DNA of 64,000 bases from Myotis daubentonii (lineage: Eukaryota; Chordata; Mammalia; Chiroptera; Vespertilionidae): positions 12,633,715 through 12,697,714 of the forward strand of contig NC_081844.1 in assembly GCF_963259705.1 (NCBI RefSeq), given 5' to 3'. Below the pieces are notes generated by a model, which worked only from the letters and a program-made list of their open reading frames with translations, had not been told where the DNA came from and did no database searches. The position numbers and the translations under genes are program-made. Below are positions 31,683 to 43,479 of this stretch, one piece after another. The number at the start of each line of letters is the position of its first letter. Position 1 is the stretch's first letter.

Positions 31683-32590
31683 TGCCGGGGTCCAACCCCA
31701 GCAGGTCCAGGGGTCCCCAAAGGTGTGGACGGAGTCGGCGAAGAAGGAAGGACACGGAGACAGTGTTCAGTTGATCAGCAGCCTAGCCAGGATCTCTAGC
31801 CAGGACCTCCAGCCAAGTTCTGTTCAGGTTCTCCAGCGAAGTTCTGGTTAGGATCTCCAGCCCGGTTCTGTAGCCATGTTCCCTCGCTAGGTTCTCCAGC
31901 CAGGTTCTGTCCAGGCTCTCCAGTCAGGTTCAGTGTCCAGGTTCCAGTCAGGTTCTCCTGCCAATCTCTGTAGTCAGGTTCAGTCCAGGATCCCCTGCCA
32001 TGTTCTCCCGCTAGGCTCTGTCTCTAGGCTCGGAGGCCAGTCCCTCTCCAGGATCCTCCAGCATGCTCTCTCCAGCGAAGTTCTTCTGTCTCTAGAGAAC
32101 GTTCTGTGTAGGTTCTGTGCCTAGGCTCTGTCTCTCTTGGTCCTGTCTTCCAAGCCCTGTGTTCCTAGTTCTGTGTTCTGAGTTCTGTCTTCTGAATTCT
32201 GTCTCATGAGTTCTGTCTTGTTGATTCTGTTCTAAGTTCTGTGTGTTTCTGTCTTGTTACAACTGTATTTATACCAGTTGATTCAATCCTATCAATCTCT
32301 ATTACAAAGGTTAGGGCGTTTCTTATCTCCATTTCAGGGAGAAAAGATTATGTAGTTTAAGCATGATTGTTCGTAGTTAAAGGGATTAATTACCCGCCTG
32401 GCACTTAGTTGAGGGGTTTTATTCCCTCCCTAACTTCAGGGGAAAATCCCTACCTGGGGAAAACAACCTTTCTCAGAGAGGTGACCTTGGTTAAAACACA
32501 TAGTGCCAAGAAGGTGAGCAAACATATTAAGAACCGTATGCCATATATGCCAGGTCCCTTGAAACAGCAAGGATGGACCGGCTCCCGGCA
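31683..32590 (-). repeat. 5' LTR of the ERV
   Basis: Same 908-bp length as 30054-30961 and identical by eye except ctcccggca at 32582-32590 versus ctcctggca at the other copy. The mirrored TATA box is at 32266-32273. Confidence 0.95.
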
Positions 32591-32596
32591 AAAGAG

Positions 32597-33262
32597 GACC
32601 AAATAAATAAAATCAGAAATGAAAGAGGGGAAGGAACAACTGACATCACAGAAATACAAAGGATTGTAAGAAAATACTTTAAATACCTATATGCCAACAA
32701 ACTGGACAACCTGGACAAAAATGGATAAATTCCTAGAAACATACAATCTTCTAAAACTCAATCAGGAAGAATCAGAAAACCTGAATAGGCTGATGACAAC
32801 TAATGAAATTGAAGCAGTAATAAGAAAAACTCCCAGCAAACAAAAGCCCTTGACTGGATAGCTTCACAGGTGAGTTTTACCAAACATACAAAGAAGAATT
32901 AACACCAATCCTCCTCAAATTATTCCAAAAAATGCAAGAGAAGGGGAGACTTTCAAGCTCTTTTTATGAGGCCAGCATTATCCTAAGTCCAAATCCAGAT
33001 AAAGATATTACAAAGAAATAAAAATACACACCAATATTTCTGATGAACACTGATGCTAAAATCCTCAAAAAAAAATTAGCAAATAGGATCCAGTCATACA
33101 TTAAATAGATCATACACCATGACCGAGTGGGATTCATTCTGGGGATGCAAAGATGGTTCAATATTTGCAAATCAATAAATGTGACAAACCATATAAACAA
33201 AGTGAAGGATAAAAATCATATGATAGACACAAAAAAAAACATTCGACAAAATCCAGCACTCA
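32597..33262 (+). mobile_element. L1 LINE, segment 2
   Basis: ORF2 continues (aaataaaatcagaaatgaaag; ccagcattatcctaag; gtgggattcattctgggg), with numerous stops. Ends at ccagcactca where the Helitron entered. Confidence 0.88.
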
Positions 33263-33654
33263 TCTACACTAATAAAAGAGTAATATGCTAATTAGACCAG
33301 GTCGACCAGACATCTTCCAGACTTCCGACTTCCTTCTGGACAAAGCCACAGTGGCGGGGGCCGAGGTAGAGGCGGTTAGGGGTGATCAGGTTGGCAGGGG
33401 AGCAAGCAGTTAGGGGTAAGATCAGGTCGGCATGGGAGGGCAGTTGGGGGTGATCAGGTTGGCAGGGGAGTGGTTAGGGGGCAATCAGGCTGGCAGGCAG
33501 AGGCAGTTAGGGACGATCAGGCAGGCATGTGGGCGAGCAGTTAGGAGCTAGCAGTCCTGGATTGTGAGAGGGATGTCCTAGATTGGAGTGAATGCAGGCT
33601 GGGTTGAGGGACACCCCCCACCCCCATGCATGAATTTCATGCACCAGGCCTCTA
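33263..33654 (+). mobile_element. Helitron inside L1 ORF2
   Basis: Starts TCTACACTAATAAAAGAG after A and ends with hairpin atgcatgaatttcatgca and cctcta before T; the final G of CTAG is lost. The body has minisatellite-like units (gttaggggtgatcaggttggcagg). L1 sequence on the two sides joins sensibly at A/T. Confidence 0.9.
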
Positions 33655-35745
33655 TGATAAAATGCTTTTATCAGGAATGTCTGCTTTCAATCTCTTATTC
33701 AACACAGTACTGGAAGTCCTAGCCACAGTGATCAGACAAGAAGAAATAAAAGGCATCCAAATTGGAAAGGAGGAAGTAAAACTGTCATTTGTGGATGACT
33801 TGATATTGTGCATAGAAGACCCTAAAAACCAAAAAACAGTAAGATTTAATAAATTTGGCAACATAGCAAGATACAAAATTAACATCCCCAAAATGATGGC
33901 ATTCTTACACACCAATAATGAGCCCTCAAAAAGAGAAACTAAAAAAGCAATCCCATTTACCATTGCAACAACAACAACAACAAAAATAAGTTATCTGGGA
34001 ATAAACTTAACCAAGGAGGTAAAAGATCTGTACTCAGACAGGACAACTATAGGACATTAAAATAGAGGAAAATACAAATAAGTGGAAGCATATACCATGA
34101 TCATGGATTGGAAGAATTCACATAATTAAAATGTCCATACTAACCAGAGCAATCTACAGATTCAATGCAATCCCTATTAAAATACCAATGCCATATTTCA
34201 CAGATCTAGAACACATATTCAAAAAACTTATATGGAACAAAAAAGACTCCAAATAGCCACAGCAATCTTGAGGAAGAAGAACAAAGTTGGAGGGATCACA
34301 ATACCAAATATTGCAGTATACTACAAAACTATTAGAATCAAAACAGCATGGTATTGGCATCAGCACATATAAACCAGTGGAACAGAAGAGAGACTTCAGA
34401 AATTGATCCACACCAATATGCTCAATTAATATTTGACAAAAGAGGTAAGAACCTACAATTGAGTAAAGATAGTCTCTTCAATAAGTGGTGTTGGGAATGA
34501 AACTAGACCACCAACTTCCACCATACTGAAGAATAAACTCAAAGTGGACAAAAGACTTAAATGTAAGTCATGAAACCACAAAAAATTCCAGAAGAAGACA
34601 CAGGCAATAAAATCTCAGACATCTCACGTAGCAGTATTTTCACTGGTACATTGCCTAGGGCAAGGGAAACGGGAAAAATTAACAAATGGGACTCCATTAA
34701 ACTAAAAAGCTTCTGCACAGAAACAGAAACCACCAACAAAATGAAAAAGGAGCCTACTGTATGGAAAAAAATATTCACCTATGATACATCTGGTAAGGGG
34801 TTAATTTCCAAAATATATTAGAAGTTACATAACTCAACACCAGGAAGACAAACAATCATATTAAAAAATAGGCAAAGGACCTGAATAGACACTTATCCAA
34901 ATGGCCAATAGACATGAAAAAATGCTCAAAGTCACTAATCATCATGGAAATGCAAATTAAAACTACAATGAGGTGTCATCCCACATCTGTCAGAATGGCT
35001 ATCATCAATAATTCAACAAACAAGTGCTGGCGAGGATGTGGAGAAAAGGGAACCCTAGGACACTGCTGGTGGGAATGCAGACTGGTGCAGCCACTGTGGA
35101 GAACAGTATGGAGTTTCCTCAAAAAAAAAAAATGGACCTGCTGTTTGACCTAGTGATCCCACTTCTGAGAATACATCTTAAGAATCCTGAAATACCAATC
35201 AAAGAATATATGCACTCCTATGCTCATAGCAGTATTATTTACAATAGCTAAGATCTGGAAACAGCCCAAATCCCCATCAGTAGATGAGTGGATTAAAAAA
35301 AAACACAACAAAAAAACCTGTGGCACATTTACGCAATGGAATACTATGCAGCTGTAAAAAAGGAGGATTTCTTACTCTTTGAGACAGCATGGAGGGACCT
35401 GGAGATGATTATGCCAAGTGAAATAAGCCAGTTAGAGAAATATAAATATCAGATGATCTCACTTACTAGTATATGTGGAATTTAATGAACAATATAAACG
35501 GATGAACAAAATAGGTCCAGAGGTATGGAAGCATGGGACAGAATAATAGACCTCAGTGGGGAGGAGGGGCGGAAGGGGACAGGAAGAAATTAGCCAAAGA
35601 ACATATATGCATGTATGCATAACCCATGGATACAGATAATAGCCTGGGTAAGGCCTGGGTTGGGGTTAGGGTTGGTTGGAGTGGGGGCAAAAAGAGAGAA
35701 AATGGGAGACATCTGTAATACTATCAACAATAAAGTAAAATAAAT
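33655..35745 (+). mobile_element. L1 LINE, segment 3 and 3' end
   Basis: RT C-terminal half, cysteine-rich end of ORF2, and the bat L1 3' UTR (gatgaacaaaataggtccagagg; ggcctgggttgggg; atctgtaatactatcaacaataaag) with a short A-rich tail. Followed by the duplication at 35746-35760. Confidence 0.92.
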
Positions 35746-35760
35746 AAAAGAATGAAAATG

Positions 35761-37191
35761 ATTATAAAAGACTTTTACTTAGTAAGGGTAACAGGAATAC
35801 TATTTTGAAATATTAAACTGACATGTTTTTCATACCCCTGGCAATCACGTACCCCACAGCCTTCCATCATGAATGCTAACCCATGAACTGCAGGGGAGGG
35901 GAGAGTGGGCAGTGCCTGGAATAAGGAGGCCTTTGACAGGCTTTGATTTTCAAAAGCTAATGTTGATTCTATATGGAAGTAATAGTTTCAAAAGCCAGGC
36001 TTTACACAGAGAGAAAATATTTATTTTCTGAATTTTAAAAGCTGCCTTTATATATGGGCAGTTGTGTGGTCTGGCATTTAGACATATAAGCCATAGGCCC
36101 AGAGAACTTAGGTTATTTCATAAGGGAAGTGCTGGCCGGACAGGAAAGATAAAGGTAAAATAATCAGACATCTGTGTCTAGACTTCTTCCCCGCAAAGAG
36201 GGCCATGTTCTGGGTAGTTTGAGGGACCCCCCAGCAGTGGCTTTGCTGCAGGTACAGACTGGGGAAATGTCAAGTCCCAGAGAATTGCTGCATCCAACAT
36301 GGTGGCACCCAGGTGGTGAGTTAGAAAGGGCTTAGTGAAGGGCCTGGGCAGAGGGTAGAGACAGTCACACCCTGCCAGTGTTCCCTGGCGCCTGTGTGGC
36401 ATAGAACAGATCCGGTCTGTGTGTTTCCAGTGGAGAATGTAGAAGGTTGCTGGATTGAGAGCCAGCAGACCTACTCTGCGGCCACCGGGGCACCTGGGAC
36501 CTGCAGCAGAGGCTGCGGTGGGCAGCCAGGCCAGGGGATGAAGGAGGACATTGTTAAGGTTCAGAGCAGTTGCAACACCAGCGAGAACCAGATAGAGCCG
36601 AGCTGGCGGAGGAGACGCATGACCAGGTGGAGGAGAAACCGACTCTTGCACAAGGATCTGAGATTTCTCTCCAGGAGCTAAGCTCCGGTAAACTCTTTCC
36701 TACAATACCTGAAGCGCAAGCGGAAGTGGGTGGTGACAGGAATCTTGAAAGATGATTTACCTGAAAGAGACCAAAGTAACCCATTTAAGATGATGTTAAA
36801 CTGGGAAAGAGACATATTTAGCTGGCAAATTTTACACCCTTTCCCCCAAGCTCCACCCTTTGCCGCTTCAAGGAAAAGTGGAGTAACTTTTAGAGAAGAA
36901 GTAACCTTTCCTGGGACTTCTGCGCGCGGTAGACAGGCTTTTCAACGCACGGCACCACGTGTGTGATTTCTTCTGACTTTTCCAAGGATTTGACTCACCA
37001 GCTTTTGCCTCTGAGCGTCTTTGTAGGTAAATAAAATCAAGAAAGAAAGGATGACTCCTCCTTAGATTCTAGATTTAAGATTGCTTATTCTCTGTGGTAC
37101 GCAGTTACTTTGCTCCCTAATAATATAGTGTGTCCTAATAATATGCAAACATTTTGAATTTTTTGTTTGTTTATCTTAATGGGCTAATATA
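35761..37191. other. No gene recognised
   Basis: Single-copy-looking. At about 36390-36770 composition is more balanced with several CpGs and two overlapping moderate open frames on opposite strands, but no domain, splice pattern or homology is recognised. Confidence 0.35.
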
Positions 37192-37528
37192 GAAAGTGGC
37201 AAACGTTTTCTAAGGATCAGATGGTAAGTATTTCAGGCTTTGCAGGCCACTTGATTGGTTGCAACAATTCAGTTTTGCCACTAGAGTGCAAAAGCTGCCA
37301 TAAATCATAAGCAAACGCACCGGCATGGCTGAGTTCCAACAAAACGTTCTTTATGGATACCAAAAGTTGAATTTTATATGATTTGCACATGTCACAAAGT
37401 ATTTTTTAAGTTCCTTCCCCACCCTCCAACCATTGAAAAATGTAAAAACTATATTTAGCTTGCAGGCTGTACAAAAACAGTCAGTGGGTGGGATTCGGCC
37501 CTTGGTCTGTAGTTCACCAATCCCTGGG
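37192..37528 (+). mobile_element. Charlie-type hAT transposon
   Basis: Words in order: gtggcaaacgttttctaagg, atttcaggctttgcaggcc, ttccaacaaaacgttcttta, acagtcagtgggtgggattcggcc, tagttcaccaatccctgg. This is the layout of the eutherian Charlie/MER group whose ends read CAGGGGTCAGCAAAC. The duplication was not resolved. Confidence 0.75.
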
Positions 37529-37944
37529 TTTACAAAGAACCTTAAATATTTTATACATAAACTAATGCACTTTACTCCATCCCTAATTTTTCAAAATCAA
37601 GATGGCAGATAGGATTTTTTGAGGGTGAGGTGGGGAAAAGGGATGCAAAAATCAGTTATCAGTTTGGGTCCAGGCCTGGATATTTGATTAAAAAAATAAA
37701 TCAGATGTTGTTGGTGTCGTGCAATTTCCCTTTTTTAAAGTCTGTTTTTGCCAATGGTGATGTTAGAACATGCTCCTTTGGTGAGGACATAATGAGATCA
37801 CTGCCGTTAGCACTGACACATGATGCTGCGGGAGCAACCTTCACCAGCTGCCAGGCTTCGGAGAATCTGAAAAGAGAAAAGGTCAGTTTCTTTAATGTTA
37901 TTTAACTCCTTACACTGCTGCTTACAGCAAGAAAAGCACTGGCA

Positions 37945-37989
<45 letters not shown>

Positions 37990-38670
37990 TGGGGAGAGGA
38001 TGACAATGAGAAGGTGATGTAAGGGATGTCCTTCCTTTCATAAAGGCACTAATCCAATGCTTAGATTCAGTTCTTTGCTGTGTAGTCTGCAGACCACCAT
38101 TATTTATTATTCAAGGTTGGCCTGTAGACTCCTCCATCAGAAGTAAAACTGGCTGCTATGATCAGTCAGTAGAGCCCAAGGTTGACAACAATATAGCCCA
38201 AGTTTCAGGATATTACAGAGATAAAAACTGGGGAGCATCTACCTATGGTGGCCTGGAAGGGGGAGGAAGAACAGTTCAAGGAGGGATGGGAGAATGCCAG
38301 TGGCCAGGGGTGCTGACACAGACCCCAACTTCTCACTGAAACACAGTCATCCCTTGATAGCTAAATCTTACTCTTTCCTTAAAATGTGCTAAATAATTTT
38401 TTAGAGAGTGAGAGCCTTATGTTTATAAGTGGGAAAAGTAATAGTGCTTCTCTGGTCATCTAAAACCTCAACTATCTTTTTTTCCTGAAAATTAAAAATA
38501 AAATACCTCTAAGATACTCTTAGACATCTATAAAAAACCCACTAGATATATCTGAATAAAAAAAGCATTTTGAAGCCTCAATTGCATACCAGTTAACCAA
38601 CTCTTTAGTGGGTCTCTTTGTGGGATATATACAGCATTATGGAGTCACATAAGTTACAATTATGCTTTCC
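37529..38670. other. No gene; one microsatellite
   Basis: Unassigned apart from the (TG)n listed separately. Confidence 0.4.
37949..37987 (+). repeat. (TG)n microsatellite
   Basis: About 19 uninterrupted TG units. Confidence 0.95.
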
Positions 38671-38678
38671 CTTTATGC

Positions 38679-38890
38679 CAGTGGTTCTCAACCTCTGGGT
38701 CGCGACCCCTTTGGCGGTTGAACGACTCTTTCACAGGGGTCGCCTAAGACCATCCTGCATATCAGATATTTACATTACAATTCATAACAGTAGCAACATT
38801 ATAGTTATGAAGTAGCAACGAAAATAATTTTATGGTTGGGTCACAACATGAGGAACTGTATTTAAAGGGCCAGGAGGTTGAGAACCACTG
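38679..38890 (+). mobile_element. SPIN-type hAT transposon, non-autonomous, copy 2
   Basis: Ends CAGTGGTTCTCAACCTCTGG and mirrored gttgagaaccactg, flanked by CTTTATGC (38671-38678) and CTCTATGC (38891-38898), 7 of 8 matching. The interior gtcgcgacccctttggcgg and agtagcaacgaaaataat differs from copy 1 in the middle, so the two copies belong to different SPIN internal-deletion types. Confidence 0.9.
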
Positions 38891-38898
38891 CTCTATGC

Positions 38899-39139
38899 CA
38901 TGCACTACAATACAAGTCAATAATGAAATAACATGCCCAAAGCATTCAAGTTTCTATCTACACTGGACCCAGGTTGTTTCTGTTGTGCCCGCGGGTGCCC
39001 TGGGGATCTAACATGGAACCATGAAGGTTTCATTCCCAGGAGAGAGCAGGAGGGTGACAGCACTCTGCACCTGCAGCTGGGCTCAGGGCAAATTTTCTTT
39101 TTTAAAAAATTCTTATAATTTAATTCTTTAAAAATTTTT
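38899..39139. other. No feature recognised
   Basis: No gene or named repeat. Confidence 0.4.
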
Positions 39140-39262
39140 TTAAATTATTTTTATTTATTTTCATTTTTAAAATCTTTATTGTTGAAAGTCTTACATATGT
39201 CCTCTTTTTCCTCCCATTGAACCCTTATAGCCCACCCGCATCCCCCACTCTAGGCCTCCACT
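39140..39262 (-). mobile_element. L1 3' end fragment
   Basis: The minus strand reads ggacatatgtaagactttcaacaataaagattt after a G-rich stretch, as in the L1 3' UTR at 52120-52160. A very short, 5'-truncated copy. Confidence 0.65.
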
Positions 39263-39624
39263 TGCAGGGCAAATTTCTTACACGAAAATTTCAGATTCGG
39301 ATAGTGGATTTTGGGTGGATATTTTTTTAAAAGTAGCATATTTTCTGAACAGTGCAATTTCAGATAAAGATATCTATTTTTGTAAACTTTTGTGTTTAAG
39401 CTTGCCAATCATGATAAACTAGTCTTGGCGTCAACCTAATGCCAGGCCTTGAAAGGAGTTTCTACTAAGAATAAGGTCTAGGGAATCACACAGAAAGCAA
39501 ATGAATGAACCACTCATGCTCAGCCTGCTGCCAGCTTGCAATAAGGCAACCCCTCTTAGTCCTCACCCTGGATCAAAAATTCAAGACTTGAACCAACCAA
39601 ATAATGGTAATGTCATCTCTCTCT

Positions 39625-39848
39625 CTCTTTTAAAAAAAATATATTTTATTGATATTTTACAGAGAGGAAGGGAGAGGGATAGAGAGTTAGAAACATCGAT
39701 GAAAGAGAAACATGGATCAGTTGCCTCCTACGTACCTCCTACTGGGGATGTGCCCGCAACCAAGGTACATGCCCTTGACCAGAATCGAACCTGGGACCCT
39801 TCAGTCCATAGGCTGACGCTCTATGTATTGAGCCAAACCGGTTAGGGC
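39625..39848 (-). mobile_element. Ves SINE
   Basis: Reverse Ves, 5' end at 39848 (gccctaaccggtttggctc on the minus strand), B-box ggttcgattctggtc. Duplication AATGTCATCTCTCT at 39609-39622 and 39849-39862. Confidence 0.94.
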
Positions 39849-39992
39849 AATGTCATCTCTCTTAAGCTGCTTTCTGAGGCAGCTATAGCATGACCAGCAT
39901 TCCACCCTCTCAATCCTCACCTTCTATGGGTACAGTTTGTAACATATCCATACCGCTGCAACTCCAGAGATGGATGGGAAGGGTGCATGTGC

Positions 39993-40082
<90 letters not shown>
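39993..40082 (+). repeat. (TG)n(AG)n compound microsatellite
   Basis: About 23 TG units directly followed by about 20 AG units. Confidence 0.95.
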
Positions 40083-40083
<1 letters not shown>

Positions 40084-40086
<3 letters not shown>

Positions 40087-41120
40087 AGAAGGAACAGAAG
40101 TATCCTACAAAGAACAACGAGTCCCCTCAAGGAAATACCGTAGGTAAAGTCAGAGACAGGAGGAGGGTTGGTCCCTTATGTATTTCAATTAATAATTAAA
40201 AAGAAACAGGCAGAGGAGGTGGAATAGGATTCCATTTAATCCAGTAAAGACTGAGTAGATGATGACTTCCTAGGGAAAGGAAATGGGTTAGTAGTCATCT
40301 ACATCGTCCCAATAGCCAACTGAGGGTTTGAGAAGTCCTAGTTATGTGAAATAATAGTTTTCCTTACCATGTAAACAAATCAAGCCAGGATTTTTGGTTA
40401 ATTGTCATCAGTGACAGCTTAAGTTTGGGAATGTAATCAGAGGAACCGCAAAATGAAAGCCTTCATTTGAAGCTACAAAGCTCTAGAGCTGATACAGTGA
40501 AGGAGCTTCATTAGTGATGTGAGAAACCAATCTGAAAAGCTCTTGAAAAGTATAAAGAAGGAGATAAGTGTGAGGGATGATTAAGATAATAAAAATGGAT
40601 GATAGAGTTTGAAGATTCAACCCCAGGTTTCGGGGACTCCTTAAGAAACAGAACAGTGAAAACAGAAGCAATAATCAAAGTTGAAATTGAGCCAATGTCA
40701 CCCCAATAAATTCAATTAAAAAGGATAAAATTGAAGACAGCTTTTTGAAAAAAGTATTGAGTATGTGAATAGAAAAGAATCATCATGATTCAAAATGAGT
40801 CTCTGAAACATCTCACTTCCTGGAAGAAGTTTTGAATGAGAAAGATAAAAAACATTATCTTATATCACCAATGTATTTTTCTTGGGGAAAAAAAAGGCTT
40901 AATACTGCCAACTTAAAGATAAATCCAAATTAAGAACACAGGCTTGAGTAAATCATCCTCTAAAAAGTTCTCAAAGTAAAAGTCTTTCTTGGTTTGGGCT
41001 CAAACTCAGGAATTCACATGGGCTGTGTGCTTTCTGGATAATTCTACTGCCTTGGATACAACTCAACACATGGGGTCTTTCCTCAGCTATTCTTCTTTTG
41101 CTTCAACTCCTTCCTCGGGC
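40084..41120. other. No gene; L1 tail-like piece
   Basis: AT-rich. At 40689-40720 agccaatgtcaccccaataa resembles the end of a carnivore/bat L1 3' UTR. The rest is unassigned. Confidence 0.35.
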
Positions 41121-41129
41121 CAGAAAACA

Positions 41130-41303
<174 letters not shown>

Positions 41304-41544
41304 TTTTAAAAAGTGTGGCACATTTTTTTGTTTTAGGTTATCTTTATTGATTTCAGAGAGGAAAGGAGGGGAGAGAGAGATAGAAACATCGATGATGAGA
41401 GAGAATCATTGATTGGCTGCCTCCTGCACACTTCTTACTGGGGATTGAGCCTGCAAACCAGGCATGTGCCCTTGACCAGAATCAAACCCGGGACCCTTCA
41501 GTCCGTAGGCCAACGCTCTACCCATTGAGCAAAACTGGCTAGGG
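41304..41544 (-). mobile_element. Ves SINE with 3' extension
   Basis: 5' end at 41544 (gccctagccagttttgctc on the minus strand). After the usual ctgaaatcaataaag the transcript strand continues ataacctaaaacaaaaaaatgtg and a run of T, then the purine tetranucleotides. Duplication CAGAAAACACCTTTCTT (41121-41137) and CAGAAAATACCTTTCTT (41545-41561) encloses the SINE, extension and repeat. Confidence 0.9.
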
Positions 41545-41864
41545 CAGAAAATACCTTTCTTGTTTCTATCCTCCTACCCATGGATAGCATGTTTCACTTT
41601 GTTTTGTTGTTAGTGTTATGGCCACCTAAAATAAGAACTGATGCTGATATAGTCTAGCTAAAAATGGCTTTATTTTATATGTTTGGAACTCTGGGCTAAG
41701 ATAATTAAAAAATACACACACATTTTTTTTCTACCTTCTAGGCAGAACTGCGTAGACCAAGGTAATATATATATATTTTCATAGTTTTAGAACTCAAGTA
41801 ATGATTTTTTTCCTGAATCTAAAAACTTCTATTACAGGAGTTATTAATTTTTAATTAATTAATT

Positions 41865-43150
41865 TTTTAAAAATAGTATTTTTTAGAACAGATTTTAGGT
41901 TCACACTAAAATTGAGAGGAGGATATAAAGATTTTCCATAGACCCCCACACACTCATAGCCTCTCCGGTTACCAACATCCCCCAACATCCAGAATGTCAT
42001 ATAGTCAGAATAATACAGTATGTAGCTTTTTCATATTATGCATTTAAGGTTCTTCCACATATTATCATGGCTTGATATATCATTTCTTTCTAGCTTTGAA
42101 TAATTTTTCTCTGTCTGAATGAACCACAGTGTATTTATCCATTCACCTACTGAAGGGGATCTTGGTTGCTTCCAAGTCTTGGCAATTATGAATAAACAAC
42201 TGTGTGCAGGTTTTTGTGTGAACATAAGTTTCATCTTCTTTGGGTGAATACCAAGGAGTGTGATTGCTGGGTCCTATGGTAAGGGTATGATGAGTTTTAT
42301 AAGAAACTGTCATACTGTTTTCAAAGTGGCTGTACCATTTTGCATTCCCATCAGTAATGAATGAGCGTTCTTGTTGCTCCACATCCTCTCCACCATCTGG
42401 TGTGGTCGGTGTTCTGGATTTTGGCTATTCTAATAGGTGTGTAGTGGTATCTCATTGTTGTTTTAATTTGCATTTCTCTGATGACATATGATGTAGAGCA
42501 TCTTTTCATGTTTTTTGTTTGTTTGTTTTTGCCATTCATATTCTCTTCTATGATAAAGTATCTATTAAATTCATTTAAATTGGGTTGGTTGTTTTCTTAT
42601 TAAGTTTTAAGAGTTCTTTGTATATTTTGGTTAACAGTCCTGTATCAAGTATGTATTTTGCAAATATTTTCTCCCAGTTTGTGGCTTGTCTTTTCATTCT
42701 CTTGACATTGTCTTTCACAAAGCAGAAAAAGTTAATTTTAATAAAGTTCAGCTTACCAATTTTTTCCTTCATATGGATTATGCCTTTGTTATCTTATCTA
42801 TGAAGTCATTGCCAAATGCAAAGTCATGGAGATTTTCTCTTATGTTATCTTCTAGGAGTTTCATCGTTTTGTGTTTTACATTTACATCTGTGATCCATTT
42901 TGAGTTAACTTTTGTGAAGGGTATAGGGTGTGTGTCTAGATTTAATTTTTTGCATGTGGATATCCAGTTGTTCCAGCACCATTTGTTGAACAGACTATCT
43001 TTGCTCCATTGTATTGCCTTTCCTCTGTCAAAGATCAGTTGGCTATATTTATGTGGGTCTAATTCTGGGCTCTCTGTTCTGTTCCATGGATCTATTTGTT
43101 TATACTTTTGCCAATATAATTTCTTTTTATTTGTTTTAGTTTTGACAAAC
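41865..43150 (-). mobile_element. Old L1 (L1M type), ORF2 end and 3' UTR
   Basis: Antisense L1 words throughout: ccattcacctactgaaggggatc, gtaccattttgcattcccatcag, tttctcccagtttgtggcttgtc, tgttccagcaccatttgttga, tctgttccatggatctatttg. The minus-strand frames are broken by stops. Confidence 0.9.
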
Positions 43151-43479
43151 TAATATGCCACCTGGTGGTAATAATGTTCCTCTTTTTCTTAATATTGTTA
43201 ACATATTTAGTGACCATATTACTGTTGTATCACACAGACTTATAGTCACCCATAAGCCCCTGTGAAGTCCGGTCCTCCCAGGCATCTAAATGCTCATCTT
43301 CCCTAGGTGTTCTCCCTCTGTTCCCTCTGTCCTCCCATGCACTGGCCTTATTGACCCCTCTACCATCCTGCCAGCATCCTAGCTTCCTTCTGGCAGTGGG
43401 TGAGGAGGCAGCATCAGCCCCTCAAATCTTTGTGTCACTTAAAGGACATCAATTCTCACAAAAATAAGTACCATGTAAC
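43151..43479. other. No feature recognised
   Basis: No gene or named repeat. Confidence 0.4.

Larger units (their letters stand above)
30054..32590 (-). mobile_element. Young non-autonomous endogenous retrovirus (class II-like)
   Basis: Two same-oriented 908-bp LTRs enclose a 721-bp interior with no gag, pol or env. The whole is flanked by a perfect 6-bp duplication AAAGAG (30048-30053, 32591-32596). On the minus strand a primer-binding site TGGCGCCCGAACAGGG, matching a lysine tRNA 3' end, follows the 5' LTR at 31665-31680. A polypurine tract (aaaaaagggggaatt) precedes the 3' LTR at 30962-30976. The LTRs differ at one visible position. It must have been packaged and copied by another virus's proteins. 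Inserted into L1 ORF2. Confidence 0.95.
28869..35480 (+). pseudogene. L1 ORF2 remnant (endonuclease-reverse transcriptase)
   Basis: ORF2p nicks target DNA and reverse-transcribes element RNA. Readable pieces in order: endonuclease NALNAPIKRHRLAEWL (about 28940) and NIYAHNIRAP; an RT region with FNTVLEVLATVIRQEE and FVDDLILCIEDP at 33680-33825, where the catalytic ADD is changed to VDD; late ORF2 words [18 protein letters not shown] at about 35010-35075. Many stops and shifts. It is split by the ERV (30054-32590) and a Helitron (33263-33654), and part of the RT region around the Helitron is deleted. Non-functional. Confidence 0.87.

Noticed and set aside
30054..32590. Direct repeat read as a segmental duplication or CRISPR-like array
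   Set aside because: PBS, polypurine tract, TG...CA ends and a 6-bp duplication show retroviral LTRs; there are no short spaced repeats.
36178..36651. 157-codon open frame on the minus strand, with overlapping frames on the plus strand
   Set aside because: Competing frames on both strands and no domain; possibly an exon-like segment but not supported.
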